Source: Micrococcus terreus (GTDB taxonomy: Bacteria > Actinomycetota > Actinomycetes > Actinomycetales > Micrococcaceae). Taken from it: 56,172 nt of DNA. The stretch is taken from positions 1 to 56,172 of the forward strand of contig NZ_FPCG01000013.1 in assembly GCF_900116905.1 (NCBI RefSeq). The letters are read 5' to 3'. The notes beneath the pieces were generated by a model, which was not told the origin of the DNA, did not search any database, and saw only the letters and a program-made list of their open reading frames with translations. Position numbers and translations under genes: made by a program. Shown piece by piece: positions 24,665 to 36,125 of the stretch. Position 1 is the first letter of the stretch. Each line of letters starts with the position of its first letter.

Positions 24665-25570
24665 ATGACCACGAACCCCACGCACACCGCACAGACCACG
24701 GACCGCACCACCACCCCGCTGCTCGTGGACGCCGCCTGGCTCGCCGGGCACAGGAAGGATGAGAACCTGCGGATCGTGGACGCCACCACGTTCCTGGAGC
24801 AGCCCGAGGGCGACGGCTACTACGTGGTCTCCTCCGGCCGTCAGGCGTACGAGCGCGAGCACATCCCCGGTGCGGTCTTCGCCGACCTGCTCACCGAGTT
24901 CGCGGACACGGACGCCCCCACCACCTTCACCGCGCTGGACAGCCAGGCCTTCGCCGAGCGGATGGGGGCCCTGGGGATCGGGGACGGCGCGCACGTGGTG
25001 ATCTACGACCAGGGCGTGAACATGTGGGCCACCCGCCTGTGGTGGAACCTGCGCTTGGAAGGGTTCGAGACCATCTCCGTGCTGGACGGCGGGCTCACCG
25101 CGTGGAAAGACGCCGGGCTGCCGCTGGCCTCCGGCACCGAGACCCTGCCCGCCGCCACATTCACCGCACGCCGCCGCCCCGAGCTCTACGCCGACCGCGA
25201 GCGCGTGCTGGCCGCCATCCAGGACGACTCCCAGCTGCTGATCAACGTGCTGGACGAGGACACCTTCTCCGGCCACCGCCTCACCTATGACCGCGCCGGC
25301 CACATCCCCTCCAGCGTCAACGTCCCGTTCCAGGGCGCGCTCACCCCGGAGGGTCGGGTGGCCGGAGTGGAGGACGCCCGCGCACTCTTCGCCGAGTCCG
25401 GCGCACTGGAGAGCTCGAAGCAGCCCATCACCTACTGCGGCTCCGGGATCGCCGCCACCCTCATGGCATTCGAGCTGGCCCGGCTCGGCCGTGAGGACGT
25501 GGCCGTGTATGACGGCTCCATGACCGAGTGGGCCGCGGACGAGACGCTGCCCCTGCAGACCGGCCGCTGA
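24665..25570 (+). CDS. Sulfurtransferase with two rhodanese domains
   Basis: 301 residues from ATG 24665. The first, inactive rhodanese domain (RIVDATTF...HIPGAVFADL) is followed by the active one with catalytic cysteine in TYCGSGIAATL. The CGSGIAA loop places it among thiosulfate/3-mercaptopyruvate sulfurtransferases, which move sulfane sulfur to cyanide or thiols. The start is not certain: GAAAGG lies only one base before this ATG, and GTG 24623 would add 14 residues. Confidence 0.85.
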   Translation: MTTNPTHTAQTTDRTTTPLLVDAAWLAGHRKDENLRIVDATTFLEQPEGDGYYVVSSGRQAYEREHIPGAVFADLLTEFADTDAPTTFTALDSQAFAERMGALGIGDGAHVVIYDQGVNMWATRLWWNLRLEGFETISVLDGGLTAWKDAGLPLASGTETLPAATFTARRRPELYADRERVLAAIQDDSQLLINVLDEDTFSGHRLTYDRAGHIPSSVNVPFQGALTPEGRVAGVEDARALFAESGALESSKQPITYCGSGIAATLMAFELARLGREDVAVYDGSMTEWAADETLPLQTGR

Positions 25571-25617
25571 CCCCCGCCCCTTGACCGCCCGTCCGGCACC
25601 AGTGGAAGAGTGGTGAC

Positions 25618-27090
25618 GTGCCCCTTCACCTCAGCCACGACTTCGCCACCGCCCTGCCCGAGCTCTCCGTGCCCTGGAGTGCGGAGGAGGTCGCGGACCC
25701 GCAGCCGGTGGTGGTCAACGCCCCGCTGGCGCAGCGGTTCGGCCTGGACCCGGAGTGGCTGGGCGGTCCTGAGGGTGCACGGTTCCTGAGCGGCCAAGAG
25801 CTTCCCGACGGCGCCACACCGGTCGCGCAGGGATATGCCGGTCACCAGTTCGGCGGGTACTCACCCCGCCTGGGTGATGGGCGCGCCCTGCTGCTGGGCG
25901 AGGTGCGGGGCGAGGACGGCCGGCTTCTGGACGTGCACCTGAAGGGCTCCGGACCCACGCCGTTCTCCCGGGGCGGAGACGGGCGCGCGGCCCTGGGCCC
26001 GATGCTGCGTGAGCACCTGGTCAGCGAGGCCATGCACGCCCTGGGGATCCCCACCACCCGCTCCCTGGGCGTGGTGGCCACGGGGCGGTCCGTGATGCGC
26101 GCGGACGGTCCACTGCCCGGCGCCGTGCTGGCCCGGGTGGCGTCCAGTCACCTGCGCGTGGGCTCCTTCCAGTACGCCGCCGCACTGCAGGCTCAGGACC
26201 AGGACCAGGACGAGGACGAGGATCTGGTGCGCAGGCTCGCCGACTACGCCATCACCCGGCACCATCCGCAGGCGGCGGACGCGGATCAACCGTACCTGGC
26301 CCTGCTGCAGAACGTGGTGCGGGCCCAGGGTGAGCTGGTGGCGCAGTGGATGTGCGTGGGCTTCGTGCACGGGGTGATGAACACGGACAACATGACCATC
26401 TCCGGGGAGACCATCGACTACGGTCCGTGCGCCTTCCTGGACGCGTATGACCCCGCCGCGGTGTTCAGCTCGATCGACACCGGCGGCCGCTACGCCTACC
26501 GGAACCAGCCGGCCATCGCCCACTGGAACCTGGCCCGGTTCGCCGAGACCCTCATCCCGTTGCTGGACCCGGACCAGGACCGTGCGGTGGAGATCGCCAC
26601 TGAGGCGCTCAACGGGTTCGCCCGAGCCTTCAGCGTGGCCTGGGTGGACGGCCTGCGGCAGAAGCTGGGCCTGTCCTCGGACCAGGAGGACACCACGGTG
26701 GGACCTGTGGCGGATGAGGTCCTGCAGCTGCTGAAACAGAACCGCGTGGACCACACCGTGTTCTTCCACGCCCTGACTCAGGCCGCCGCCGGGGACACGC
26801 GCACAGTACGCTCGCTGTTCACGGACCTGCCTGCCTTCGACGACTGGCTGGCCGGATGGCAGGCCTTCACCCCGGATGCGGAGCTGATGTCCCGGAGCAA
26901 CCCGGTGTACATCCCGCGCAACCACCTGGTGGAGGAGGCCCTTCAGGCCGCCACCGCCGGAGACCTGGACCCCTTCCACCGGCTCGCAGAGGTCCTGGCC
27001 GAACCGTACACCGAGCGTCCAGGGCTCGAGCGGTACGCCGAGCCCGCCCCGGACTCCTTCGGCCCGTACGTCACATTCTGCGGGACCTGA
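25618..27090 (+). CDS. selO: Protein adenylyltransferase SelO (YdiU family)
   Basis: 490 residues, typical length. Motifs include [21 protein letters not shown] (N-terminal hallmark; given here by its first residues [11 protein letters not shown]), [17 protein letters not shown] (phosphate-binding loop), [15 protein letters not shown]-type segment and the metal site [18 protein letters not shown]. SelO is a pseudokinase that AMPylates proteins, in other bacteria linked to oxidative stress. An acidic repeat [10 protein letters not shown] at about residue 195 is unusual and probably a loop. It lies upstream of a catalase, consistent with a redox theme. Start is GTG 25618. Confidence 0.88.
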   Translation: MPLHLSHDFATALPELSVPWSAEEVADPQPVVVNAPLAQRFGLDPEWLGGPEGARFLSGQELPDGATPVAQGYAGHQFGGYSPRLGDGRALLLGEVRGEDGRLLDVHLKGSGPTPFSRGGDGRAALGPMLREHLVSEAMHALGIPTTRSLGVVATGRSVMRADGPLPGAVLARVASSHLRVGSFQYAAALQAQDQDQDEDEDLVRRLADYAITRHHPQAADADQPYLALLQNVVRAQGELVAQWMCVGFVHGVMNTDNMTISGETIDYGPCAFLDAYDPAAVFSSIDTGGRYAYRNQPAIAHWNLARFAETLIPLLDPDQDRAVEIATEALNGFARAFSVAWVDGLRQKLGLSSDQEDTTVGPVADEVLQLLKQNRVDHTVFFHALTQAAAGDTRTVRSLFTDLPAFDDWLAGWQAFTPDAELMSRSNPVYIPRNHLVEEALQAATAGDLDPFHRLAEVLAEPYTERPGLERYAEPAPDSFGPYVTFCGT

Positions 27091-27105
27091 CGCTCCCCTT
27101 CGCTG

Positions 27106-27170
27106 GATCACATACGCGCCAACTGTGGAGACATGCCGAGCCGAAGCGCACGTGGCGTGACCGTGATCGG
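27106..27170 (+). repeat. REP-like intergenic repeat, copy C (diverged)
   Basis: Begins GATCACATACGCGCC and ends GTGGCGTGACCGTGATCGG, with the shared centre ACATGCCGAG. It is clearly related to copies A and B but more diverged. It lies between selO and the catalase gene. Confidence 0.65.
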
Positions 27171-27298
27171 TGAGGGGCCGGCGTCGGGTACTGCTGGCCA
27201 GGCCCCCTGGTGGCGCACTAGCGTCAGGACCTGGACCGATGTCCCAGGTGGCCCGCCACACCACACCCCTTGAGGCCGCCGCGAGAAAGGTGGATGCC

Positions 27299-29530
<2,232 letters not shown>

Positions 29531-29552
29531 CCCTCAGCCGCGGCACTCTTCG

Positions 29553-29592
29553 TGTGACAGGAACCGGTCCCTCGGGGCCGGTTCCTGTCACA
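29553..29592 (+). terminator. Terminator hairpin after katE
   Basis: Perfect 15-bp inverted repeat TGTGACAGGAACCGG (29553-29567) and CCGGTTCCTGTCACA (29578-29592) with a 10-base loop, 22 bp after the katE stop. Confidence 0.85.
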
Positions 29593-29754
29593 TGAACGGT
29601 GTCGGCCGTCGTCGGCTGTCACTCGAACGGTGTCCGGGCTGCTCCCCCGCGCCTTGACCCCCTTCCCTGGACAGATCGGACCCTCTCCCCCCTTGGAACT
29701 GTCCCGGGAAGGGGGGCAGAACCGTCGTGGTCCGTCAGCACCCCGTCAGTGCCG

Positions 29755-30318
29755 TCAGTCGCGGCCAGACAGCAGCCCCAGCAGTCGGGCCAGCTCAGTC
29801 TGGTCCTCGGAATCCAGCACCGCGAAGAAGTCCCCGGCCTCGCGCCGGCGCACCTGCGTGACCTGACGCCGCAGCTCCACCCCGGCCTCCGAGAGCACGA
29901 TCCGCGTGGCCCGCCGATCGGATGGATCCGGGGTCCGCTCCACCAAGCCCTTGTCCGCCAGCTGGTCCACCACTTCGGTGGCCGAGCGCGGGGCGATCCG
30001 CAGCCGCGCGGCCAGATCCTTCAGGCGCACTCCGGCCCCGTCGTCGCCCCTCTCTCCAGGACCGCCGTGGTGGCTGTGTCCGCACGGGGCGGGGTGGGAG
30101 CATCCTCCCTGCTCCACGGCGAACAGCGCCCGGGACTGGTGCGGCGTCAGATCCAGCGGCGCCAACTGCTCGCTCCACCGCCGGCGCAGCTGCCGGAACG
30201 CCGCGTGCATCAGCTCGCCCAGGTCCCCGCCATCCACAGCAGCACCACCAGCGCCGCCCACGGACTCGACCGCACCAGAGCCTGGCTCCCGAGCACTCGC
30301 ACCATCCACCTCTCGCAT
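29755..30318 (-). CDS. MarR-family regulator with a Cys/His-rich insert
   Basis: 187 residues from ATG 30318. The winged helix is clear: LTPHQSRALFAVEQ, LKDLAARLRIAPRSATEVVDQLADKGLVERTPDPSDRRATRIVLS (quoted in parts; wing at DRRATR). Between the first helices and the recognition part there is an insert at residues 72-97 with C73, H75, C79, H81, H83 and H84, absent from ordinary MarR proteins, which could bind a metal. The N-terminus is a long Gly/Ala-rich arm. It diverges from an ABC exporter across a 19-bp palindrome and probably represses both. No clear ribosome site, so the transcript may be leaderless. Confidence 0.85.
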   Translation of the reverse strand: MREVDGASAREPGSGAVESVGGAGGAAVDGGDLGELMHAAFRQLRRRWSEQLAPLDLTPHQSRALFAVEQGGCSHPAPCGHSHHGGPGERGDDGAGVRLKDLAARLRIAPRSATEVVDQLADKGLVERTPDPSDRRATRIVLSEAGVELRRQVTQVRRREAGDFFAVLDSEDQTELARLLGLLSGRD

Positions 30319-30352
30319 GCCCGCAGTCTACCCAGATTGCGCTGCAACCTCT

Positions 30353-30371
30353 TAGTGAGGTAACCTCACTA
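30353..30371. promoter_or_regulatory. 19-bp palindromic operator for the MarR/ABC promoter
   Basis: TAGTGAGGT A ACCTCACTA: perfect 9-bp arms around one central base, in the middle of the 112-bp gap between the divergent genes. Size and position fit a MarR dimer site. Confidence 0.75.
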
Positions 30372-30430
30372 CATCGAACCGCTCGGACGCATCTGTCCCC
30401 GAGCCCGGCGCACGCACGAAGGAGCGCCCC

Positions 30431-32296
30431 ATGAACCACTCTTCCCCGAACATCCCCGCCACCACCCCCGGCAGCATCCCCCACACCTCAGACCGCCCCG
30501 GCCGCGGCCCCGCGCGCCTGAACCCCGCAGACCGGACCCAGCTGACGCGTCACCCGGTCTCCCTGCGCCGCATCGCAGCCCTCTTCGCCCCGCACCGCCC
30601 GACCATCGTCGTCGTGGTCCTGCTCATCACCGCCGCCTCCGTGATCAACCTGGCCCAGCCGTTCCTGGTGCGCGGCGTGATCGACGACGCCCTGCCCCAC
30701 CAGGACATCCCCCTGCTGATCTGGCTGACCGCGGCCATGGTGGGCGTGGCCGCTCTGACCAGTGTGATCGGGGTGGTGCAGACCTGGATGGCCACCGCCA
30801 TGGGCCAGAAGGTCATGCATGCCCTGCGCGTGAAGCTCTTCACCCACCTGCAGTCCCAGCCGCTGTCCTTCTTCACCCGCACGCGCGGCGGCGAGGTGCA
30901 GTCGCGGCTGACCCATGACATCGCCGGCATGCAGTCCGTGGTCACCTCCACCGCCACCGGCGTGGCCAGCAACCTGACCACCACCGTCGCCACAGCCGTC
31001 GCCATGGTGGCGCTCTCCCCGCAGCTGAGCCTGATCTCCCTGGTGGTGCTGCCCCCGGCCATCTGGCTCTCCCGGCGCGTGGCCCTGATTCGCCGCCAGG
31101 TCACGGACGAACGTCAAGCCACCCTGGCCGCCCTGCACACCCAGGTGGAGGAGGGACTCTCGGTCTCCGGCGCCCGCCTGGCCAAGACCCTGGGCACCAC
31201 CGCGCGGGATGCCACCCTGTTCACGCAGCGCTCGGACCAGCTGATCGGCCTGGAGCTGCGCAGTCAGCTGGCCGGGCGGTGGCGGATGGCCACCATGCAG
31301 ATCGTCTTCGCGGCCATCCCCGCGGTGATCTACCTGGCCGCCGGCCTGCCCGCCACCTCGCAGGGCATGACGATCGGCACCCTGGTGGCCTTCACCGCGC
31401 TGCAGGGTCAGGTGTTCCGCCCGGTGATGGGGCTGTTGAACATCGGCGTGCAGTGGGTGACCGCGCTGGCTTTCTTCTCTCGCATCTTCGAGTACCTGGA
31501 CCTGGATCCGGAGCTGAAGCCGCCGGCGGATCCGGCCCCGTGGGACGCCGAGCGCGTCCAGGGCGAGGTGCGCTTCGAGCAGGTCAGCTTCGCCTATGAC
31601 GACGGCTCCCCCACCTTGGCGGGGATCGACCTGGTGGTCCCTGCCGGCACCACCACGGCGGTGGTCGGTTCCACCGGGTCTGGCAAGTCCACGCTGGCCT
31701 CCCTGGTGCCGCGGCTGTACGACGCCACCTCCGGACGGGTGATGATCGACGGCGTGGATGTGCGGGATCTGGCCCCGGCGGACCTGGCGGCCACGGTCGG
31801 CGTGGTCTCGCAGGAGACGTACCTGATCCACGCCAGCGTGCGGGAGAACCTGCTGTTGGCCCAGCCCGGGGCCACCGATGCCGCGCTGTGGTCCGCCCTG
31901 GAGACGGCCTCGCTGGCCGGGACCATCGCGGCACTGCCGGAGGGACTGGACACCCTGGTTGGAGCGCGGGGGCATCGGTTCTCCGGTGGTGAGCAGCAGC
32001 GGCTGGCGATCGCCCGGACCGTGCTGCGCAACCCGCCTGTGCTGGTGCTGGACGAGGCCACCTCGGCGTTGGACAACACTACGGAGGCGCGCGTGCAGGC
32101 GGCCCTGGACGAGCTCTCCTCCGGACGGACCACCCTGATGATCGCCCACCGTCTCTCCACCGTGATGGACGCCGATCAGGTGATCGTGCTGGAGGGCGGC
32201 CGGATCGTGGAGCAGGGCGCCCCGTCCGAGCTCCTCACCGCAGACGGCCCGTTCGCCTCCCTGGCCGCCGGCCGGGAATCAGCCCTGGTGGCTTGA
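30431..32296 (+). CDS. ABC transporter, fused membrane and ATPase domains
   Basis: 621 residues from ATG 30431 (GAAGGAG upstream). Six-helix type I exporter domain (about residues 55-340), then the ATPase: Walker A GSTGSGKSTL (about 415), Q-loop VSQETYLI, signature FSGGEQQRLAIAR, Walker B VLVLDEATSALD and H-loop IAHRLS. These half-transporters form homo- or heterodimers that export drugs, lipids or peptides; no second half is adjacent, so a homodimer is likely. Expected to be induced when the MarR protein senses its ligand or metal. It ends 6 bp before the convergent type VII-like cassette, with no terminator between. Confidence 0.9.
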   Translation: MNHSSPNIPATTPGSIPHTSDRPGRGPARLNPADRTQLTRHPVSLRRIAALFAPHRPTIVVVVLLITAASVINLAQPFLVRGVIDDALPHQDIPLLIWLTAAMVGVAALTSVIGVVQTWMATAMGQKVMHALRVKLFTHLQSQPLSFFTRTRGGEVQSRLTHDIAGMQSVVTSTATGVASNLTTTVATAVAMVALSPQLSLISLVVLPPAIWLSRRVALIRRQVTDERQATLAALHTQVEEGLSVSGARLAKTLGTTARDATLFTQRSDQLIGLELRSQLAGRWRMATMQIVFAAIPAVIYLAAGLPATSQGMTIGTLVAFTALQGQVFRPVMGLLNIGVQWVTALAFFSRIFEYLDLDPELKPPADPAPWDAERVQGEVRFEQVSFAYDDGSPTLAGIDLVVPAGTTTAVVGSTGSGKSTLASLVPRLYDATSGRVMIDGVDVRDLAPADLAATVGVVSQETYLIHASVRENLLLAQPGATDAALWSALETASLAGTIAALPEGLDTLVGARGHRFSGGEQQRLAIARTVLRNPPVLVLDEATSALDNTTEARVQAALDELSSGRTTLMIAHRLSTVMDADQVIVLEGGRIVEQGAPSELLTADGPFASLAAGRESALVA

Positions 32297-32302
32297 CGAG
32301 AA

Positions 32303-33622
32303 TCAGGAGTGCGGCCCCACCAGTTCCGAGACCGTGCCCAACAGGTGTTCGTAGATGGTCCAGGACGGCTCGGCCTGCAGGCTGACTTCGCCGGAGTCAC
32401 GACTCGCGGACGCATAGAGCCGGTAGGTGCCCCTGTCTCCGGCCGACACGCGCACCACTTCCTCCATCTTCGAGGTGGGGCCAGCGGCATTGAGCGTCCA
32501 GATGAACCATGGCTCCGCCCATACGGCCTGGTCCACCGGAGAGCTCCCCGGAGCCTCCGCCTGCGCAGTCCAGTGGCGCATGAGCTGCTCCTGGGAGACG
32601 GTCTCCTCATCCAATGCCAAGGACCAGGCCGGCCCTGCACCAGCCCAGGCGAAGAGTGATCCGGGAAGGTCTTCAGTGGTCACCACATCAAGCTGGCGGT
32701 AGCCGGAGTGCCCCACGTCGGCGACCTGTTCGTGGTCGAGGTACCCGGCAGACGGCCCCGCGGCGATGACCGCGAATCGGCTGTCGAACCAGGCCTGGAA
32801 GTCCGTGGCCCTCTCGCCACGGTGTGCGTGCACCGTGATCTGGGCCTGGGGACGAGCCAGCAGTTCCAGGATCAGCGCTGCCTCCTCGGACGGACTGGTT
32901 CCGTCCATCAGCTCGGCCCGTTGCAGCTCGTGGACGGCCGGCGTCCCCTGCGCCATCCGGCCCGGACGGTGTCCCTGCGCCAGGCTGACCAACAGCTCCC
33001 AGGCCTCGGAAGAGAGCACCGGTCCGCTCGAGCGGTAGACGCCCAGGGAACGCACTGAGTCCAGACGTTCACAGGGAAGGCCCATGGCCTGGGTTGCCAC
33101 CTCGTCGAGTCGGATCTGGTGCCCCACATCAGCCGGCCCATCGCCGTCATGGACGTGGTCCGCCACCCTCGCGCTGGCAGCGATGGCGTCGAACACCGGA
33201 CGCAGCGCACGGTAGGACGGTGGGGTCATGGTGGCAGTCAGCTGGACGGCCCAGCCCTTCTCGATGAAGAGGTAGTCCACCGACACCAAGATCCTGCCGT
33301 GATCGGTCCTTGAGGAGAGAATGGCCCGCGCGGGCCCCTGCTCACGTTCCCACCAGGTCACGTCGATCACTCGGAGATCCTCGAACTGGGCGAAGAGGTG
33401 CCCCTGTGCGGAGGCCGAGAACTCGTGAAGGCCACCGGCGAACGGGTTGATCGTGCCGACGATGTTGGGGACGAACACGCCCTCCCCACTCACCTGGGGG
33501 AAGGCGAAGAACTCCACCTCGGGGCGAGGAGACTCCTCCGCTGCCCAGCCCCCGGGGATCTGGACATGGATGCGCGAGGTCTCCCCCGTCGTCGCTGAAT
33601 GCTGGTCGGAGGAACTGGTCAT
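32303..33622 (-). CDS. EspG-like secretion chaperone or immunity protein with LpqN-like N-terminus
   Basis: 439 residues from ATG 33622. Residues 1-145 (HVQIPGGWAAEE, FVPNIVGTINPFAGGLHEF) resemble LpqN/PsbP-like folds, including SVDYLFIEKGWAVQLTAT. From about residue 170 the pattern changes to one like EspG, the chaperone of ESX-secreted proteins: ELMDGTSPSEEAALILELLARPQAQITVHA and FAVIAAGPSAGYLD. Last of three minus-strand genes, 76 bp after the effector gene. No signal peptide or membrane helix, so cytoplasmic. The two-part call is from pattern resemblance only. A chaperone or immunity role fits the position. Confidence 0.5.
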   Translation of the reverse strand: MTSSSDQHSATTGETSRIHVQIPGGWAAEESPRPEVEFFAFPQVSGEGVFVPNIVGTINPFAGGLHEFSASAQGHLFAQFEDLRVIDVTWWEREQGPARAILSSRTDHGRILVSVDYLFIEKGWAVQLTATMTPPSYRALRPVFDAIAASARVADHVHDGDGPADVGHQIRLDEVATQAMGLPCERLDSVRSLGVYRSSGPVLSSEAWELLVSLAQGHRPGRMAQGTPAVHELQRAELMDGTSPSEEAALILELLARPQAQITVHAHRGERATDFQAWFDSRFAVIAAGPSAGYLDHEQVADVGHSGYRQLDVVTTEDLPGSLFAWAGAGPAWSLALDEETVSQEQLMRHWTAQAEAPGSSPVDQAVWAEPWFIWTLNAAGPTSKMEEVVRVSAGDRGTYRLYASASRDSGEVSLQAEPSWTIYEHLLGTVSELVGPHS

Positions 33623-33698
33623 CGGTGCACTGTCCTTGGTCGCTGGGGTCGGTGTCAGTCTACGGTCGTCGGTTCAGTGTGATCTGGTGCAGACCGAT

Positions 33699-35123
33699 TC
33701 AGCCGAAGAGCCCACCGATGAAGTCCTTGGCCTTGCTGGCCGCGCCAGAGACCGCTCCTCCAATGTCCTTGGCCGCTTCCGTGAAGTTCGTGTTGTCCGC
33801 GATCCATCCGCCGACCTTCCCGCCGACCCATCCGCCGACCGCACCACCGACGAAGTTGCCGACGAAACCGCCGACCACGCCGCCGACGGCCGCGCCCACG
33901 CCGGGAATGGGGATCAGAGCCTGCCCCAGTGCGGCCCCACCGGCACGCCCGATAGCCGTGCCAACCTTCGAACCCACCTCCTCGCCCAGCGCCGTGGCGA
34001 ACTGGGTCGTGGCTCCGTCAGCGACCGCCTCGGCCATCAGCTGTTCCTCAGACCAGTCAGGGTACTTGGTCCGCAGTTCCTCGTACTGCTCGCTGGTGGC
34101 CGACGCGAATCCGAGAGCATGTCCCCCGACGTTGATGCCTCGGAGGGTGTTCTTGGCCCACCCGGGGACCTTCGGCTTGCCCTTGCGATCGCCGAGCGTC
34201 GCTGCGTAGCCGACGGTGATCGTGCCGTCCTTCACGGAGATGTGATGGCGCTCCAGCAGACGCCGGAAGCTGGCGTTCGAGTTCGCGCCACGGGCACCCA
34301 GGAGCTTCCGGAAAGTCGGGGAGGCCATCAGCGCGGTGAAGCGTGGGTTGGCGAAGGGGTCGAAGCCCGCGGTCTCGGTCACGAACCGGTTCTTGGTGAC
34401 GTCCGGAAGCAGGCGACGATGCTTCTCATCGATCCACCGATTGCCGCTCTCCACCCACTCATCCAGGCGGTTGACAAGCCCCGGAGGGATGGGGAGCCGA
34501 TCCAGGACGGAGGGCCTGACGATCCGCGGGTTGGCGAACTCGTACGTGAAGTAGGTGGCGTTGCCCTTGGTGCTGTATCCCTCCAGGGCCTTGGTGGTCA
34601 CGAAGGACGCGAGGCCGACCGGAAGTCCGCCGTCTCCGATCTCGAAGAGCTTGCCGGTGTTGGCAGCGCTGATCGCATCCGCACACGTCTTGGAGGCCTC
34701 GTCATAGGTGGTGGCCACGGCATCGATGCGGCCCTGAAGCGCACTCCGCTCCCTGCCATGTGCATCCCAGTCGAAGTCCTCGACCGAGGTGTCCACCGCG
34801 TTGTGCGTGGCGGCCTCGGCCTTCACCGCGTCGTACTCGGCTTTCAGGCCGTCGATCGTCTCCGCGAAGGCATCCAGGGCGTCCTTGATGGAGGTGGAGC
34901 AGGTCTCGGCCTCCTCCGCGTAGGTCTTGACGATCTGCGGGGCCGTGCTGACCAGCTCGTCGTCCGGGGAGGTGTAGACGGCGGAGAGACCGGCCCAGGA
35001 CGCTGCACCGTCCTCGGCGTAGGTGACCGCGTCCTTCCCGGCTGTGGAGATGTTCGCGGCGGCAGTGCGGATGTTCTCCGTAGTCGGCAGCTTGGCCGGA
35101 AGGCCCTCGAGATAGACGGTCAC
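33699..35123 (-). CDS. Putative type VII secretion effector with glycine-zipper C-terminus
   Basis: 474 residues from GTG 35123, whose GTGA overlaps the stop of the upstream small gene by 4 bp. Residues 1-160 are predicted mostly helical, with heptad-like spacing (ISTAGKDAVTYAEDGAASW, TYAEEAETCSTSIKDALDAF), as in LXG/WXG-type secretion heads. Residues 165-370 are a globular part of unknown family. About residues 385-440 are a glycine zipper (GVGAAVGGVVGGFVGNFVGG and repeats of GGxVGG), a pattern that inserts in membranes, followed by an amphipathic tail. Together these suggest a secreted membrane-active protein. No enzyme motif seen. Confidence 0.55.
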   Translation of the reverse strand: MTVYLEGLPAKLPTTENIRTAAANISTAGKDAVTYAEDGAASWAGLSAVYTSPDDELVSTAPQIVKTYAEEAETCSTSIKDALDAFAETIDGLKAEYDAVKAEAATHNAVDTSVEDFDWDAHGRERSALQGRIDAVATTYDEASKTCADAISAANTGKLFEIGDGGLPVGLASFVTTKALEGYSTKGNATYFTYEFANPRIVRPSVLDRLPIPPGLVNRLDEWVESGNRWIDEKHRRLLPDVTKNRFVTETAGFDPFANPRFTALMASPTFRKLLGARGANSNASFRRLLERHHISVKDGTITVGYAATLGDRKGKPKVPGWAKNTLRGINVGGHALGFASATSEQYEELRTKYPDWSEEQLMAEAVADGATTQFATALGEEVGSKVGTAIGRAGGAALGQALIPIPGVGAAVGGVVGGFVGNFVGGAVGGWVGGKVGGWIADNTNFTEAAKDIGGAVSGAASKAKDFIGGLFG

Positions 35124-35503
35124 TGGGGAACCCCCGGCCGGTTGCGGACCTGAGGCGTGACCTTGTCCGCCTCCGGGTCCTCGTCCGGGATGGCGGAGAC
35201 AGCGGCCTGCGCGTCCTCGGCCACCTGTCGATCCCCGTCGACGTAGGCGTTGATGGCCTCATGCATCTTCAGGCAGATGTTGTCCCCCACGGCCTCGGCC
35301 GAGCCGAGCATGATGGACAGGTACTCATTGTTGGTCATCGACAGCGCCTGACCGATCTCCAGGTTGTCCGTGGCCGTGATGGCGTCCATGACGGCACCCT
35401 GCGAGTCGACCTTGAGCTGATCGATCTTGTCGAAGTGCCCTTTGGTGGTGTTGACGATACCCCGGGCAGTCTCTACCTCGATGTCCCACGAGCTCAATGC
35501 CAT
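35120..35503 (-). CDS. Small WXG100/DUF6507-like partner protein
   Basis: 127 residues from ATG 35503, which has GGGAGGA 6 bases upstream. Starts MALSSWDIEVETARGIVNTT; the WDI near the N-terminus is as in DUF6507 proteins, a WXG100-like family. The body is one helical hairpin (KGHFDKIDQLKVDSQGAVMDA and YLSIMLGSAEAVGDNICLKM), and the tail is acidic and proline-containing. Such proteins pair with larger effectors for type VII secretion. It is the first gene of the three-gene cassette. No ESX ATPase gene occurs in the window. Confidence 0.6.
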   Translation of the reverse strand: MALSSWDIEVETARGIVNTTKGHFDKIDQLKVDSQGAVMDAITATDNLEIGQALSMTNNEYLSIMLGSAEAVGDNICLKMHEAINAYVDGDRQVAEDAQAAVSAIPDEDPEADKVTPQVRNRPGVPQ

Positions 35504-35659
35504 GGGTATCCTCCCTGTCTGTGCATGAAAGCGGTCTGTCCTGGTCCGCGAAACGGTTCCCCGTCATTCTAAGAACCCGACCTGTCGGCCGCGATGGGGA
35601 GTTCTCCCCATCCCTCGGCTCGGCACAGAGACGCCGGCCCACACGGTTACCCTGGAGGC

Positions 35660-36046
35660 ATGGACATGTGGATCGGCATCGGCGTCCTGCTCTTCGGCGG
35701 ACTGTTGGTCATCGCCAACCTGACCCGCATCCTCGGCTTCGACCGTGAATGGGCCCGGGCCACCCCGTCGATCTTCAACTATCTGGCCCGCAACTTCATG
35801 CCGTACACCTACCTGGGACTCGGCTTGGTCCTGGTGGGGCTGTCTCCGCAGCTCATCGTCACCGACCCACCGGAGCTGGTCAGTGCCCTCGGGGGAATCC
35901 TGGCGCTGCTCGGCATTCCCATTGGTCTGATCTCCCTGGTCCACTGGCCGCTGTTCCTCTCCCCGCCCTGGTACCGCCGCTGGTATCGCCGCGGCGGTCG
36001 CATGGGCAACAACGCTCCCCTCTGGGAGCCCGGCGAACGCCGGTGA
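35660..36046 (+). CDS. Small membrane protein of unknown function
   Basis: 128 residues from ATG 35660 (CTGGAGGC upstream). Three hydrophobic segments: WIGIGVLLFGGLLVIANLTR (residues 3-22), YLGLGLVLVGLSPQLIV and LGGILALLGIPIGLISLVHW, then a basic tail with PPWYRRWYRRGG. I recognise no family. The 156-bp gap before it separates it from the divergent type VII-like cassette and holds both promoters. Confidence 0.7.
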   Translation: MDMWIGIGVLLFGGLLVIANLTRILGFDREWARATPSIFNYLARNFMPYTYLGLGLVLVGLSPQLIVTDPPELVSALGGILALLGIPIGLISLVHWPLFLSPPWYRRWYRRGGRMGNNAPLWEPGERR

Positions 36047-36125
36047 CCGCGGCCCCGGCCGAGCCCCCACGTAGCCCGAGGACACACGCCCAGGTGACCG
36101 GGCCGTCGTCGTGAAGAATGACCGC

